A stretch of DNA of 7,243 nt from Treponema sp. Its GTDB lineage: Bacteria > Spirochaetota > Spirochaetia > Treponematales > Breznakiellaceae. Where the stretch lies: NCBI GenBank assembly GCA_031263265.1, contig JAISGE010000082.1:1-7243 (forward strand). Direction: 5' to 3'. The position numbers and the translations under genes were made by a program. Below are positions 1-6,874 of this stretch, one piece after another. Under the pieces are notes generated by a model, which saw only the letters and a program-made list of their open reading frames with translations, was not told the DNA's origin and searched no databases. Numbering within the stretch: position 1 is the first letter of the stretch; every line of letters starts with the position of its first letter.

Positions 1-575
1 CCCTTGAGGGTGGGAAGCCGGGGGGTTGCCACGGCTTTTACCACGGTAAGCAGACAGGGAAAGGAAACAGAGAGGAGTTGATAACCCTCTTCCACCAACC
101 GTTCCACCTGAATCCGCCCGTTTTCCACGGGCCCAATCGAGGACACATAGGTTGCCAGGGGAATATCCAGCCATGCGGCAATCCCTGGTCCAACCTGGGC
201 AGTGTCCCCATCAGTAGCCCGCTCTCCGGCAACGATGATATCAAAAGCACCGATGCTCCGGATCGCCTGAGCCAAGGTATAGGATGTGGCATGGGTATCG
301 GATCCCCCGAACTTACGGTCGGAAACCAAAGCCGCATCATCGCAGCCCATGGCAACCGCCTCTTTGAGGGCCTTCATGGCCTGGGCCGGTCCCATGGACA
401 GGGCGGTTACGGTCCCGCCGTACTGTTCTTTTAAGCGCAACGCCGCTTCGAGCGCATATAAATCCAGAGGATTTACTACGGTTTCCACCCCCGCGCGGAT
501 AACGGTCCCGGTTTCAGGATCCATTTTTACGTTACTGCTCTCTGGTACCTGTTTAATAGGTACAATGATCTTCAC
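1..575 (-). CDS. etfB: Electron transfer flavoprotein beta subunit, partial (C-terminus cut by window edge)
   Basis: This is the beta subunit of the heterodimeric, cytoplasmic electron transfer flavoprotein, which passes electrons between acyl-CoA-type dehydrogenases and other carriers. 191 codons are present; the family is usually about 260, so the last quarter and any etfA lie off the left edge. The start is a GTG at 573-575, giving the canonical opening MKIIVPIKQVPES, preceded five bases upstream by the strong ribosome binding site AGGAGGAGG. Visible motifs are NPLDLYALEAAL (about residues 35-46), SDRKFGGSDTHATSY (85-99) and the nucleotide-binding loop ERATDGDTAQVGPG (118-131). The DGDTAQ form resembles ETFs of anaerobes that bifurcate electrons (for example clostridial Bcd-Etf and CarDE), so a bifurcating role is plausible but inferred. 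It is transcribed away from the RACo-like gene. The family call is near certain; the physiological partner is unknown. Confidence 0.95.
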   Translation of the reverse strand, partial: MKIIVPIKQVPESSNVKMDPETGTVIRAGVETVVNPLDLYALEAALRLKEQYGGTVTALSMGPAQAMKALKEAVAMGCDDAALVSDRKFGGSDTHATSYTLAQAIRSIGAFDIIVAGERATDGDTAQVGPGIAAWLDIPLATYVSSIGPVENGRIQVERLVEEGYQLLSVSFPCLLTVVKAVATPRLPTLK

Positions 576-580
576 GATGA

Positions 581-589
581 CCTCCTCCT
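581..589 (-). promoter_or_regulatory. Strong Shine-Dalgarno site of etfB
   Basis: On the minus strand this reads AGGAGGAGG and lies five bases before the GTG at 575-573. It decides the GTG start over any other candidate and suggests efficient translation of the ETF unit. Confidence 0.85.
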
Positions 590-618
590 CTTCACCTTCA
601 TGAAAAGATTAAACGACA

Positions 619-656
619 TGAGGTTATTTCAAAACTGAAATGGCGAAATAACCTCA
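619..656. repeat. 12-bp perfect inverted repeat in the etfB/RACo divergent region
   Basis: The arms TGAGGTTATTTC (619-630) and GAAATAACCTCA (645-656) are exact reverse complements around a 14-base spacer. The structure lies 44-81 bases upstream of the etfB start and about 140 bases upstream of the RACo-like start. No T-run follows on either strand, so it is not a standard terminator. It could be an operator for a dimeric regulator, or a hairpin in the etfB leader if the promoter proposed at 674-702 is right. The repeat itself is seen directly; its role is inference. Confidence 0.75.
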
Positions 657-673
657 ACATAACAGGACAATTT

Positions 674-702
674 AGTGTCATCCCTTATCTGTTATTTGTC
701 AA
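674..702 (-). promoter_or_regulatory. Possible sigma70-type promoter of etfB
   Basis: On the minus strand there is a perfect -35 hexamer TTGACA (697-702). It is followed after 17 bases by GACACT (674-679), which matches only three of six -10 positions. Transcription would begin near 667, giving a leader of about 92 bases that contains the 619-656 inverted repeat. The -35 is convincing, the -10 is weak, and activation by a regulator would be needed to rescue it. Confidence 0.35.
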
Positions 703-759
703 GTTTTTTCTTAAGGTTTTTGTGGGTAATAAATGATAAGTTCACCCCCTATAAGATGC

Positions 760-787
760 TTGCCAAGGCTATAGATTGTGATACACT
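760..787 (+). promoter_or_regulatory. Possible promoter giving a leaderless RACo-like transcript
   Basis: TTGCCA (760-765, five of six matches) and TACACT (782-787, four of six) are separated by 16 bases. The expected transcription start falls at about 794, on the A of the proposed start codon. No Shine-Dalgarno-like sequence lies before that codon, which fits a leaderless message. Both hexamers are imperfect, so this is a suggestion only. The TGATACA direct repeat at 779-785 and 787-793 overlaps the -10 region. Confidence 0.3.
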
Positions 788-793
788 GATACA

Positions 794-2743
794 ATGATGG
801 AAGCATTAACGTATACAATCACCTTCAAAGTCGAGGGGAGCAAGGACCTGTTGGTTCCGGTCTTATCTGGAGAATCTATTCTGGAAGGGGCAAAAAAGGC
901 GAACTTGGCTATTGACGCGCCCTGTTCAGGAAACGGTACCTGCGGAAAATGCAGAGTACAAGTACTGAAAGGAGCAGTTGAAAGCAAAGAAACCCGGCAT
1001 ATCCCTCCTGATGAGTACAGCGCGGGGTATCGTTTGGCTTGTTCAACCACGATCCAATCGGATCTTACGGTTTTTGTATCGGCCCGGGCCTTGGCCTATC
1101 AAAGCCGTATGAAGGTTACGGATCTGAGTACCAGCCGAGAGCAGGGGATCTTCGCGGCATTGCAAGAGGAGCTGCGGGACATGGGGCTCTCAGGAGACCA
1201 CGGACTGAGCCTTATAACGGTGCAGCTTGAAAAACCCGGATTGGACGATGCTATGGCAGACCGGGAACGGCTGCTCCGCACTATGGCGGAACAGCTCGCC
1301 TGCGAAAGTGAATCGATCCGTTTTAGCTTGTATGCCTTGCGTAAGCTGCCCCATCTATTGCGGGACACGGAGTTCTCTTGTACCGGCGTCCTCCGGCAGG
1401 AACCTGATCAGCGCTACACCTTGCTGGATTTGTTCCCGGGGACAGAAGGTGAAGCTCCCCTTACCGGCCTGGCTATAGATATTGGTACCACCTCAGTATC
1501 TCTCTTGCTGGTCAATTTAAAGACCGGAGAGCCTTTGGCAGTGGGTTCAGCAGGTAATGGTCAGATCCGTTACGGCGCGGATGTGATCAACCGGATCATC
1601 GAGAGTACCCGGCCCGGAGGACTTGAACGGCTGCATAAAGCGGTAATTGAGGTATGTATACGACCCTTGATTTCCCAGGTCTGTCATACCGCGGGACTTC
1701 CACCAGAACAGATCTACCGGGTAGTAGTGGCAGCGAATACCACCATGACCCACCTGTTCTTGGGGGTTCCTGCGGAGCATCTGCGCTTGGAACCCTATAT
1801 ACCGGCCTTTTTTTCTACCGGAACCTTGCGCGGGGCAGAACTGGACTTAGGCGTGCACCCTGATGCGGAAGTGGAGATTGCGCCCAGTATCGGGAGTTAC
1901 GTGGGAGGGGATATTACGGCCGGGGCTTTTTCTTCCATGATTTTCAAGCAAGAAGCCCTGTCCCTACTCATCGACCTGGGAACCAATGGGGAACTGGTCT
2001 TTGGAAACGGGGAATTTCTCATGGCCTGCGCCTGTTCTGCCGGCCCTGCCTTTGAGGGAGGAGATATTAGCTGTGGGATGCGTGCCACTGACGGGGCGGT
2101 CGAAGCCTGCACCATTGACCAGGACACTATGGAGCCGACTTTTAAGATCATCGGTGCTCCCGAGCAAAAGCCTGCAGGACTCTGCGGTTCCGGGCTGATT
2201 GATACGATTGGGGAACTCTTTCGCTGCGGCATAATCAACGCCAAAGGACGCATTGTGCGGGAAGGAAAACGGACCGCCCGGGACGAATGGGGAATCGGCA
2301 GCTATATCCTGGCATTTGCAGACCAGAGTGAAAGCAGCCGGGACATCGTATTAACGGAAACAGACATCGACAACTTCATCCGCGCCAAAGGGGCCATCTT
2401 CTCTGCCATCAAAACTATGCTCACCATGCTGGACTTTCCTATGGATGCTATTGAAGGAGTTTACGTTTCAGGAGGTATCGGCAGTGGTATCAATGTGCAA
2501 AACGCCATTCGGATCGGTATGTTCCCCAATCTTCCCCTGGAACAGTACCACTATATCGGGAACAGCTCCCTTTCCGGGGCCTACGGGATGCTAACATCCC
2601 GCAAAGCCGCTGAAAAAGTGCTGGAGATAGGCCGGGGGATCACCTACCTGGAACTTTCCGCTCATCCTTCCTACATGGATGAATTCGTAGCCGCCTGTTT
2701 CATACCTCATACTGACGGGAGCTTATTTAATCTTGATACATAA
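794..2743 (+). CDS. RACo-like [2Fe-2S]/ASKHA protein (DUF4445 family), putative reductive activator of corrinoid proteins
   Basis: At 649 residues this matches the RACo family, which uses ATP and low-potential electrons to reduce an inactive Co(II) corrinoid protein to Co(I) in the cytoplasm. Residues 1-97 form a plant-type [2Fe-2S] ferredoxin domain with ligands C44, C50, C53 and C83 in the typical CX5CX2C...C spacing. Residues 100-220 are a linker and middle region. From about 225 to the end is an actin-like ATPase (ASKHA) fold, with IDIGTTS (229-235), RYGADVINRI (259-268), DLGTNGELV (394-402), CSAGPAFEGG (414-423), CGSGLID (464-470) and VSGGIGSGI (559-567). The tail FVAACFIPHT is also typical. 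Two adjacent ATGs (794, 797) are possible starts; neither has a visible ribosome binding site. The DUF3786 gene follows. The substrate corrinoid protein is not in the window, so the exact partner is unknown. Confidence 0.9.
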   Translation: MMEALTYTITFKVEGSKDLLVPVLSGESILEGAKKANLAIDAPCSGNGTCGKCRVQVLKGAVESKETRHIPPDEYSAGYRLACSTTIQSDLTVFVSARALAYQSRMKVTDLSTSREQGIFAALQEELRDMGLSGDHGLSLITVQLEKPGLDDAMADRERLLRTMAEQLACESESIRFSLYALRKLPHLLRDTEFSCTGVLRQEPDQRYTLLDLFPGTEGEAPLTGLAIDIGTTSVSLLLVNLKTGEPLAVGSAGNGQIRYGADVINRIIESTRPGGLERLHKAVIEVCIRPLISQVCHTAGLPPEQIYRVVVAANTTMTHLFLGVPAEHLRLEPYIPAFFSTGTLRGAELDLGVHPDAEVEIAPSIGSYVGGDITAGAFSSMIFKQEALSLLIDLGTNGELVFGNGEFLMACACSAGPAFEGGDISCGMRATDGAVEACTIDQDTMEPTFKIIGAPEQKPAGLCGSGLIDTIGELFRCGIINAKGRIVREGKRTARDEWGIGSYILAFADQSESSRDIVLTETDIDNFIRAKGAIFSAIKTMLTMLDFPMDAIEGVYVSGGIGSGINVQNAIRIGMFPNLPLEQYHYIGNSSLSGAYGMLTSRKAAEKVLEIGRGITYLELSAHPSYMDEFVAACFIPHTDGSLFNLDT

Positions 2744-2798
2744 CCATACGGGGAGCCTCCAGGAAAAGAGAGGAAGAAACCAGAAAGACGAGGTACCC

Positions 2799-3416
2799 TT
2801 GCTCCATTACAAGGGGATATACCAAACCCTGGATCCTGCAGCCATTGCCCAGCGCTGCGGCCTGCCTTTTGATCCTGAAAGGTCGTGTTTTTCCTTACGT
2901 TTTATGGGAACAGACTACCGGGCGGTCTTTCCTGATTTTGAACTAAACGATAGTACTGGCAAGGCCGTACAAAATCTCGGAGAAAAGATCCTCATCCTGC
3001 ATTATCTCTGTGAAGGAACGTACCGGAAGTACCAGGGGAAGCAGTGTTCTTACCAGGAGATCCCCTGGGGAGAAGTATATTACCAAAACTTTAAGGGCCG
3101 GTGTATCACCCGCTTGGCCCATACCTTTGGCAAGGATATTCCAAGGTTCAAGTGCATCATGGAGAAAAACTTAAGTTTACACGCAGAACCCTTAGCCCAG
3201 GGGGATGCAGGGTACCGGTTTGAATTCATGAGCGGTCTGTATATCAGTTTTTTGCTCTGGGCAGGGGATGAGGAATTTCCCCCTTCAGCCCAGATATTGT
3301 TTGATGATAATGTACGCTTTGCTTTTACGGCAGAGGATATCGCCTATGCAGGAGAGCTGATCATCAAACGGCTTAAGGACCAGGCATCAGTCGAGCACCC
3401 TGGTGTAAAAGCATGA
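2799..3416 (+). CDS. DUF3786 domain protein, probable partner of the corrinoid activator
   Basis: This is a DUF3786-type protein of about 205 residues with no known biochemical activity; such genes recur beside corrinoid-dependent methyl-transfer genes. Family-like segments are DPAAIAQRCG (12-21), the strand SLRFMGTDYRAVFPD (32-46) and ILILHYL (64-70). No signal peptide or membrane helix is visible, so it should be cytoplasmic. I chose the TTG at 2799, which has GAGG five bases upstream (2790-2793). An in-frame TTG at 2733 would add 22 residues and overlap the preceding gene by 11 bases, but those extra codons translate a purine-rich, binding-site-like stretch (QEKRGRNQKDE) and its own site is weak. 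The gene is 55 bases downstream of the RACo-like gene and probably cotranscribed. Its last 44 bases overlap the end of aroC on the other strand. Family confidence is good; start confidence is moderate. Confidence 0.8.
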   Translation: MLHYKGIYQTLDPAAIAQRCGLPFDPERSCFSLRFMGTDYRAVFPDFELNDSTGKAVQNLGEKILILHYLCEGTYRKYQGKQCSYQEIPWGEVYYQNFKGRCITRLAHTFGKDIPRFKCIMEKNLSLHAEPLAQGDAGYRFEFMSGLYISFLLWAGDEEFPPSAQILFDDNVRFAFTAEDIAYAGELIIKRLKDQASVEHPGVKA

Positions 3417-4497
3417 GGTCCGCCAGAACCAGGGCGGTCATGGCCTCTACTACCGGCACAGCCCGGGGAACCATGCACAGGTCATGCCTGCCCTGAATAA
3501 TAAGCTCTCGGACCGCACCGTACCGATCCATCGTCTGCTGGGGTTTTGCGATGGAAGGAACCGGTTTAAAGGCAACTCTGAAGGTGAGGGGCATTCCCGT
3601 GGATATGCCACCCAACATTCCGCCTGCATGGTTGCTTTGGTACCTTACCTGAGGCACTCCCCGCGGAAGTCTTAGTGTCCCTGAGGGGGCTGGGGCGGGA
3701 CAGTCGTTCTGGCTTGAACCGCGTTCAGAAGCCGCAGCAAAACCTGCGCCAAATTCGATGCCCTTAGCCGCACCCAGAGAAAGCATGGCCGCAGCAAGCC
3801 GGGCATCCAGTTTTTCAAATACTGGCTCCCCCAGCCCCGGCGGTAGGCCCCAGACCGAACAGGAAACCGTACCGCCTGCGCTGTCTCCTTCGGCACGGAT
3901 CTGTTCGATCACCTGGAGTACCTGGGTTGCCGTTTCTTGGTGGGGAATCCGCAGGGGATTTTTTTCCCTTTCCTCAAGGTCAAAGCCAGGCTCCTCAGGA
4001 CCCGGAACCGAGATCCCTGCAACAGAGGAGGTCCAGGCGTGGATAATAACGCCGTATTCCTCCAGAAAAGCCTTGGCTACTGCACCTGCCGCAACCCGGC
4101 CCAGGGTTTCCCGGCCAGAACTCCGTCCCCCACCCCGGTGATCCCGCAACCCGTACGTGGCTTCCCAGGTCCAGTCCGCATGACCTGGCCGGTATAGATC
4201 CTTGAGTGCGTCATAATCCCCAGAACGCTGATTGGTATTCCGCACCATGATGGCAATAGGGGTTCCCAAGGTCTTGCCCTCAAACACCCCGGAGAGGATC
4301 TCAGGCTCATCTCCTTCGACCCGGGAGGTAGCAGGGCCTCCGCCTCCAGGACGCCGTCGCGTTAATTCCCGTCTGATAACTTCGATACCCAGGGGAATAC
4401 CCGCGGGACAGCCGTCTACCACGCAACCAAGGGCAGGACCATGGGATTCCCCAAAGGTGGTAACCGTAAAGATGGTTCCAAAATGGTTTCCTCCCAT
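3373..4497 (-). CDS. aroC: Chorismate synthase
   Basis: AroC catalyses the last shikimate-pathway step, 5-enolpyruvylshikimate-3-phosphate to chorismate, using reduced FMN as a non-consumed cofactor (EC 4.2.3.5). At 374 residues it is of normal length. Conserved blocks are intact: GESHGPALGCVVDGCPAG (16-33), RRRPGGGG (47-54), LSGVFEGKTLGTPIAI (68-83), RPGHAD with H106 (103-108), the FMN-binding GGGRSSGRET (122-131), GGMLGGISTG (292-301), FKPVPSI (310-316), GRHDLCMVPRAVPVVEAM (336-353). The catalytic histidines H19 and H106 and D339 are present. The ATG is two bases after the kinase stop, and its ribosome binding site AAGGGG is formed by the last two kinase codons, so translation is likely coupled. 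The final 14 residues are encoded in the region that overlaps the convergent DUF3786 gene. Confidence 0.97.
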   Translation of the reverse strand: MGGNHFGTIFTVTTFGESHGPALGCVVDGCPAGIPLGIEVIRRELTRRRPGGGGPATSRVEGDEPEILSGVFEGKTLGTPIAIMVRNTNQRSGDYDALKDLYRPGHADWTWEATYGLRDHRGGGRSSGRETLGRVAAGAVAKAFLEEYGVIIHAWTSSVAGISVPGPEEPGFDLEEREKNPLRIPHQETATQVLQVIEQIRAEGDSAGGTVSCSVWGLPPGLGEPVFEKLDARLAAAMLSLGAAKGIEFGAGFAAASERGSSQNDCPAPAPSGTLRLPRGVPQVRYQSNHAGGMLGGISTGMPLTFRVAFKPVPSIAKPQQTMDRYGAVRELIIQGRHDLCMVPRAVPVVEAMTALVLADLMLLHQGARLMPGP

Positions 4498-4499
4498 GC

Positions 4500-5483
4500 T
4501 TACCCCTTAAAGCCTTCTACTTCCGCCAGAGTCGGCGGATGTGCTCCGTGCCGGGTACAGACCAAGGCTGCGGCTTTATTGGCAAAGTTCAGGGCGTCGC
4601 AGAGTTCCCCGTGAGTCAGGGAGGCCAGTTGGGGAAGGGACATGGTACCTTTGAGTTCAAGCCACGCGAGAAAAGCCCCGTGAAAGGTATCTCCTGCACC
4701 GATGGTATCCGCTACCCTAACCGTGAATCCCGGTGCCCTTACCCAGATGCGTTCACCCCCATCCCGGCATAACAGCGCCCAGGTCCCGGCAGCACCCAGG
4801 GTAAGGAGCACTAACCGAGGCCCCCGGTTCAAGACCCTTTCCATGGATGCTTCCAGACCTAGATCAGGGTAGAGATAGGCAAAATCCTCTGCAGAAACCT
4901 TCAGGATGGTAGTACTCCCAAGCCATGTTTCAAACCGATTCATATATGCTTCCCGGTCATGGATCATCCAGGGCCTGATATTGGGATCCAGGGAGATGAG
5001 CCGCGTGCTTTTGCCCTGGGTATGTTCCCGGAAGATCAGGGACTCAATGGCCGAGGCTACTGGTTCCATGGTCATGGCAATGGAACCAAACAAGATACAC
5101 CGGGTCTCTTCAGGCAGTGCATCAGGAATATCCGCCTGGCTCAAGGAACGGTCCGCGGTCCCCTGGGTATAAAAGACATACTGCGGTTCTTTGCCCACTT
5201 CGAGGTGTACAAAAGCCAAAGTAGAAGGTTCCCCAGACCGGACAATCAAATCGGTTCCTACCTGGTTTTGTATAAGTCCGGTGATAAGCCGTTCTCCAAA
5301 GAAATCCCTGGAGAGCCGTCCTAAGAACTGCACCGGTACCCCAAGCCTCCCAATGGCCAGGGCAGTATTATAAGGACTCCCTCCCGGATAAGGAAGAAAC
5401 CCGGTCTTGGTCTCCGCGTGTTCCCCGGCCAGCACTTCTGCAGGCACCATATCGATCAGGGCTTCACCGCAACATACAATCAT
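4500..5483 (-). CDS. PfkB-family carbohydrate kinase, fructokinase-like
   Basis: This is a ribokinase/PfkB-fold sugar kinase that transfers the ATP gamma-phosphate to a sugar hydroxyl in the cytoplasm. The opening MIVCCGEALIDMVP and the tail RHGAHPPT resemble fructokinases (EC 2.7.1.4), so fructose is the likeliest substrate, though sequence alone cannot exclude another hexose or ketose. Signature 1 is YPGGSPYNTALAIGRLG (32-48). Other blocks are DPNIRP (166-171), LTLGAAG (227-233) and signature 2, ADTIGAGDTFHGAF (258-271). The latter holds the GAGD anion hole (262-265) with D265 as catalytic base. The length of 327 is typical. The ATG at 5483-5481 has GAGG six bases upstream. It is the first gene of a two-gene operon with aroC, with only two bases between stop and next start. 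A nested inverted repeat lies just upstream and could control it. Confidence 0.9.
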   Translation of the reverse strand: MIVCCGEALIDMVPAEVLAGEHAETKTGFLPYPGGSPYNTALAIGRLGVPVQFLGRLSRDFFGERLITGLIQNQVGTDLIVRSGEPSTLAFVHLEVGKEPQYVFYTQGTADRSLSQADIPDALPEETRCILFGSIAMTMEPVASAIESLIFREHTQGKSTRLISLDPNIRPWMIHDREAYMNRFETWLGSTTILKVSAEDFAYLYPDLGLEASMERVLNRGPRLVLLTLGAAGTWALLCRDGGERIWVRAPGFTVRVADTIGAGDTFHGAFLAWLELKGTMSLPQLASLTHGELCDALNFANKAAALVCTRHGAHPPTLAEVEGFKG

Positions 5484-5500
5484 CCATTACCTCACTATAC

Positions 5501-5540
5501 GAAGAACTTGACTTACCCTATACTAGGGTACCGGTTCTTC
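5501..5540. repeat. Nested inverted repeat between the kinase and Omp85 genes
   Basis: The outer arms GAAGAAC (5501-5507) and GTTCTTC (5534-5540) enclose the inner arms TACCCTA (5514-5520) and TAGGGTA (5524-5530), which flank a three-base loop. The asymmetric internal loop is six bases on one side and three on the other. The structure ends 17 bases before the kinase start codon, next to its ribosome binding site. A third AAGAAC copy is at 5572-5577. The remainder of the 136-base intergenic region (5484-5619) shows no convincing promoter pair on either strand. An operator or a leader hairpin controlling kinase-aroC is plausible but inferred. Confidence 0.65.
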
Positions 5541-5619
5541 TCCTTTTCTACAAGTTCATTAAGGGGAGTAAAAGAACGGCGCATTTACTTATAGAGAAAA
5601 TAGAGAAGCGAGAAATCCG

Positions 5620-6861
5620 ATGAAACCCATGCTCTGGTTGGCCCTTTCCTGGTTTGTAGTTCTGGTTCCTGGGGTATATGCTCAAGCCCCGGAATCAGGG
5701 GGCGTGATTACTGCCCTAGCGATTTCCGGTCTTAAAAGGACCAAGTTGCCGGTGGCGGAACGGCCCTTAAAACAGTTCATTGGTCAGGAAGTGGAGCACC
5801 TTGATATGAATGCAGTCCATGCAGCATTGATGGACACCGGAATTCTTGAACCCCTTACAGTGGAAATCCAAGATGCCCAGGCAGGGGATGGAAAAATACT
5901 CACCGTGGAGGTCCGGGAAAAATGGTCCATATTCCCCCTGCCCGTGGTTTTTGTAAGTTCCGAGAGTACGAGTTTTGGGGGCTTCTTTATTGATACCAAC
6001 GCTTTTGGGTTAAACGATAAATTTTTTATCGGAGGCATGTATGCTAGCGAGGGCTGGATGACCGCAGTGGCGTATATGCATAACCCAGTCAGGGAAGGGT
6101 TTCCCGGATGGAACCTTTCTGGTGCCTTTGCCCAAACAGAACAGCACCATAAAGATCAGCATAATGAGGATTTACGGCGCTTTAACGTGAACAGCTTCAA
6201 CACTTTGGCAGGGCTTACGTATCCGGTAACCGATAAGTTACAGGCTGCTCTGGAGGTTTCCTATAAGCAGCTGATACTCCAGGAGACCGAAGCCCCCTTA
6301 GCTGCGCCTGAATCAGGAGCCCGGGTTATCGGTATAACCGCAGCAATAACCCTAAGAAAAAGCCGTTGGGATGGTTTTCTCCTTGCAGAGGAGAGTCTGT
6401 CCGGGAACTATACCTTTATGGCAGGACTGGAAAGTCCTTCCTTTCAGGTACTTCGCTTCCGGGGGATCTATGAAAAATCCCTGTTCCCAGGATGCAAGGT
6501 CAACCTGCATACCGGCATCCTCTATGAGCCTGCGGTTCCCCTGCTCTTTGAATCCTCCCCTATGGCGGTTCAGATTACCATACTCCCCCGTTCCTTTTCT
6601 GCCCGGCATTATGGAAGGGCTTCTCTGGGTATTGAAAAATACCTGCTTAAGATTCCAGGGGGTGTCCTTTCAACTGTGGTTTCTTATGAGGCAGTGTATT
6701 CCTCTGGGTCAATTCTGGGAGATCAATTTGATCATGGCATTGTAGGCGGGGTTTTCTTTTATCTGAGCAAAATAGCCATCCCAGCCCTGGGACTTGGAAT
6801 CAGCTACAATATCCCTGCTCAGTATCTTCAAGGTTCCTTTAGTTTGGGGATGAGCTTTTAG
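5620..6861 (+). CDS. Omp85-superfamily outer-membrane protein with one POTRA domain
   Basis: The protein has 413 residues. Residues 1-21 are a signal peptide (K2, a hydrophobic core WLALSWFVVLVPG, probable cleavage after VYA). Residues about 28-101 form one POTRA repeat, with ALAISGLKRTKLPVAERPL, the helix VHAALMDTGILEPLTVEI and the closing strand ILTVEVREKW. Residues about 105-413 alternate aromatic and small residues as in a beta barrel and end in the terminal FSLGMSF, with the C-terminal Phe that BamA recognises. This fits an outer-membrane pore or assembly protein distantly like BamA, TamA or TpsB. Canonical BamA has five POTRAs and a VRGF motif; here there is one POTRA and only a loose counterpart around RSFSARHYGR (324-333). 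Dedicated BamA function is therefore unlikely; cargo and role are unknown. The ribosome binding site is weak. The gene is divergent from the kinase operon and convergent with the tRNA. Confidence 0.8.
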   Translation: MKPMLWLALSWFVVLVPGVYAQAPESGGVITALAISGLKRTKLPVAERPLKQFIGQEVEHLDMNAVHAALMDTGILEPLTVEIQDAQAGDGKILTVEVREKWSIFPLPVVFVSSESTSFGGFFIDTNAFGLNDKFFIGGMYASEGWMTAVAYMHNPVREGFPGWNLSGAFAQTEQHHKDQHNEDLRRFNVNSFNTLAGLTYPVTDKLQAALEVSYKQLILQETEAPLAAPESGARVIGITAAITLRKSRWDGFLLAEESLSGNYTFMAGLESPSFQVLRFRGIYEKSLFPGCKVNLHTGILYEPAVPLLFESSPMAVQITILPRSFSARHYGRASLGIEKYLLKIPGGVLSTVVSYEAVYSSGSILGDQFDHGIVGGVFFYLSKIAIPALGLGISYNIPAQYLQGSFSLGMSF

Positions 6862-6874
6862 TTTTGAGGTGATT

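Noticed and set aside
38..355. Minus-strand open frame inside the etfB region
   Set aside because: It is a different frame of etfB; the real frame starts at the GTG at 575 and shows conserved ETF motifs throughout.
1897..2253. Antisense open frame within the RACo-like gene
   Set aside because: It has low-complexity, GC-driven codons and no recognisable domain; the sense frame is strongly conserved in type.
3758..4141. Plus-strand open frame opposite aroC
   Set aside because: It is rich in Ser, Pro and Arg, as expected for the reverse frame of aroC, with no ribosome binding site or family match.
5494..5499. TATAGT as a -10 box for the kinase gene
   Set aside because: Transcription would start about four bases before the start codon and omit the evident GAGG ribosome binding site.
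5501..5540. Nested inverted repeat as a transcription terminator
   Set aside because: It sits between divergent gene starts, nothing would need terminating there, and only a pyrimidine-mixed stretch rather than a T-run follows.
5590..5595. TATAGA as a -10 box for the Omp85 gene
   Set aside because: No acceptable -35 hexamer lies 15-19 bases upstream.
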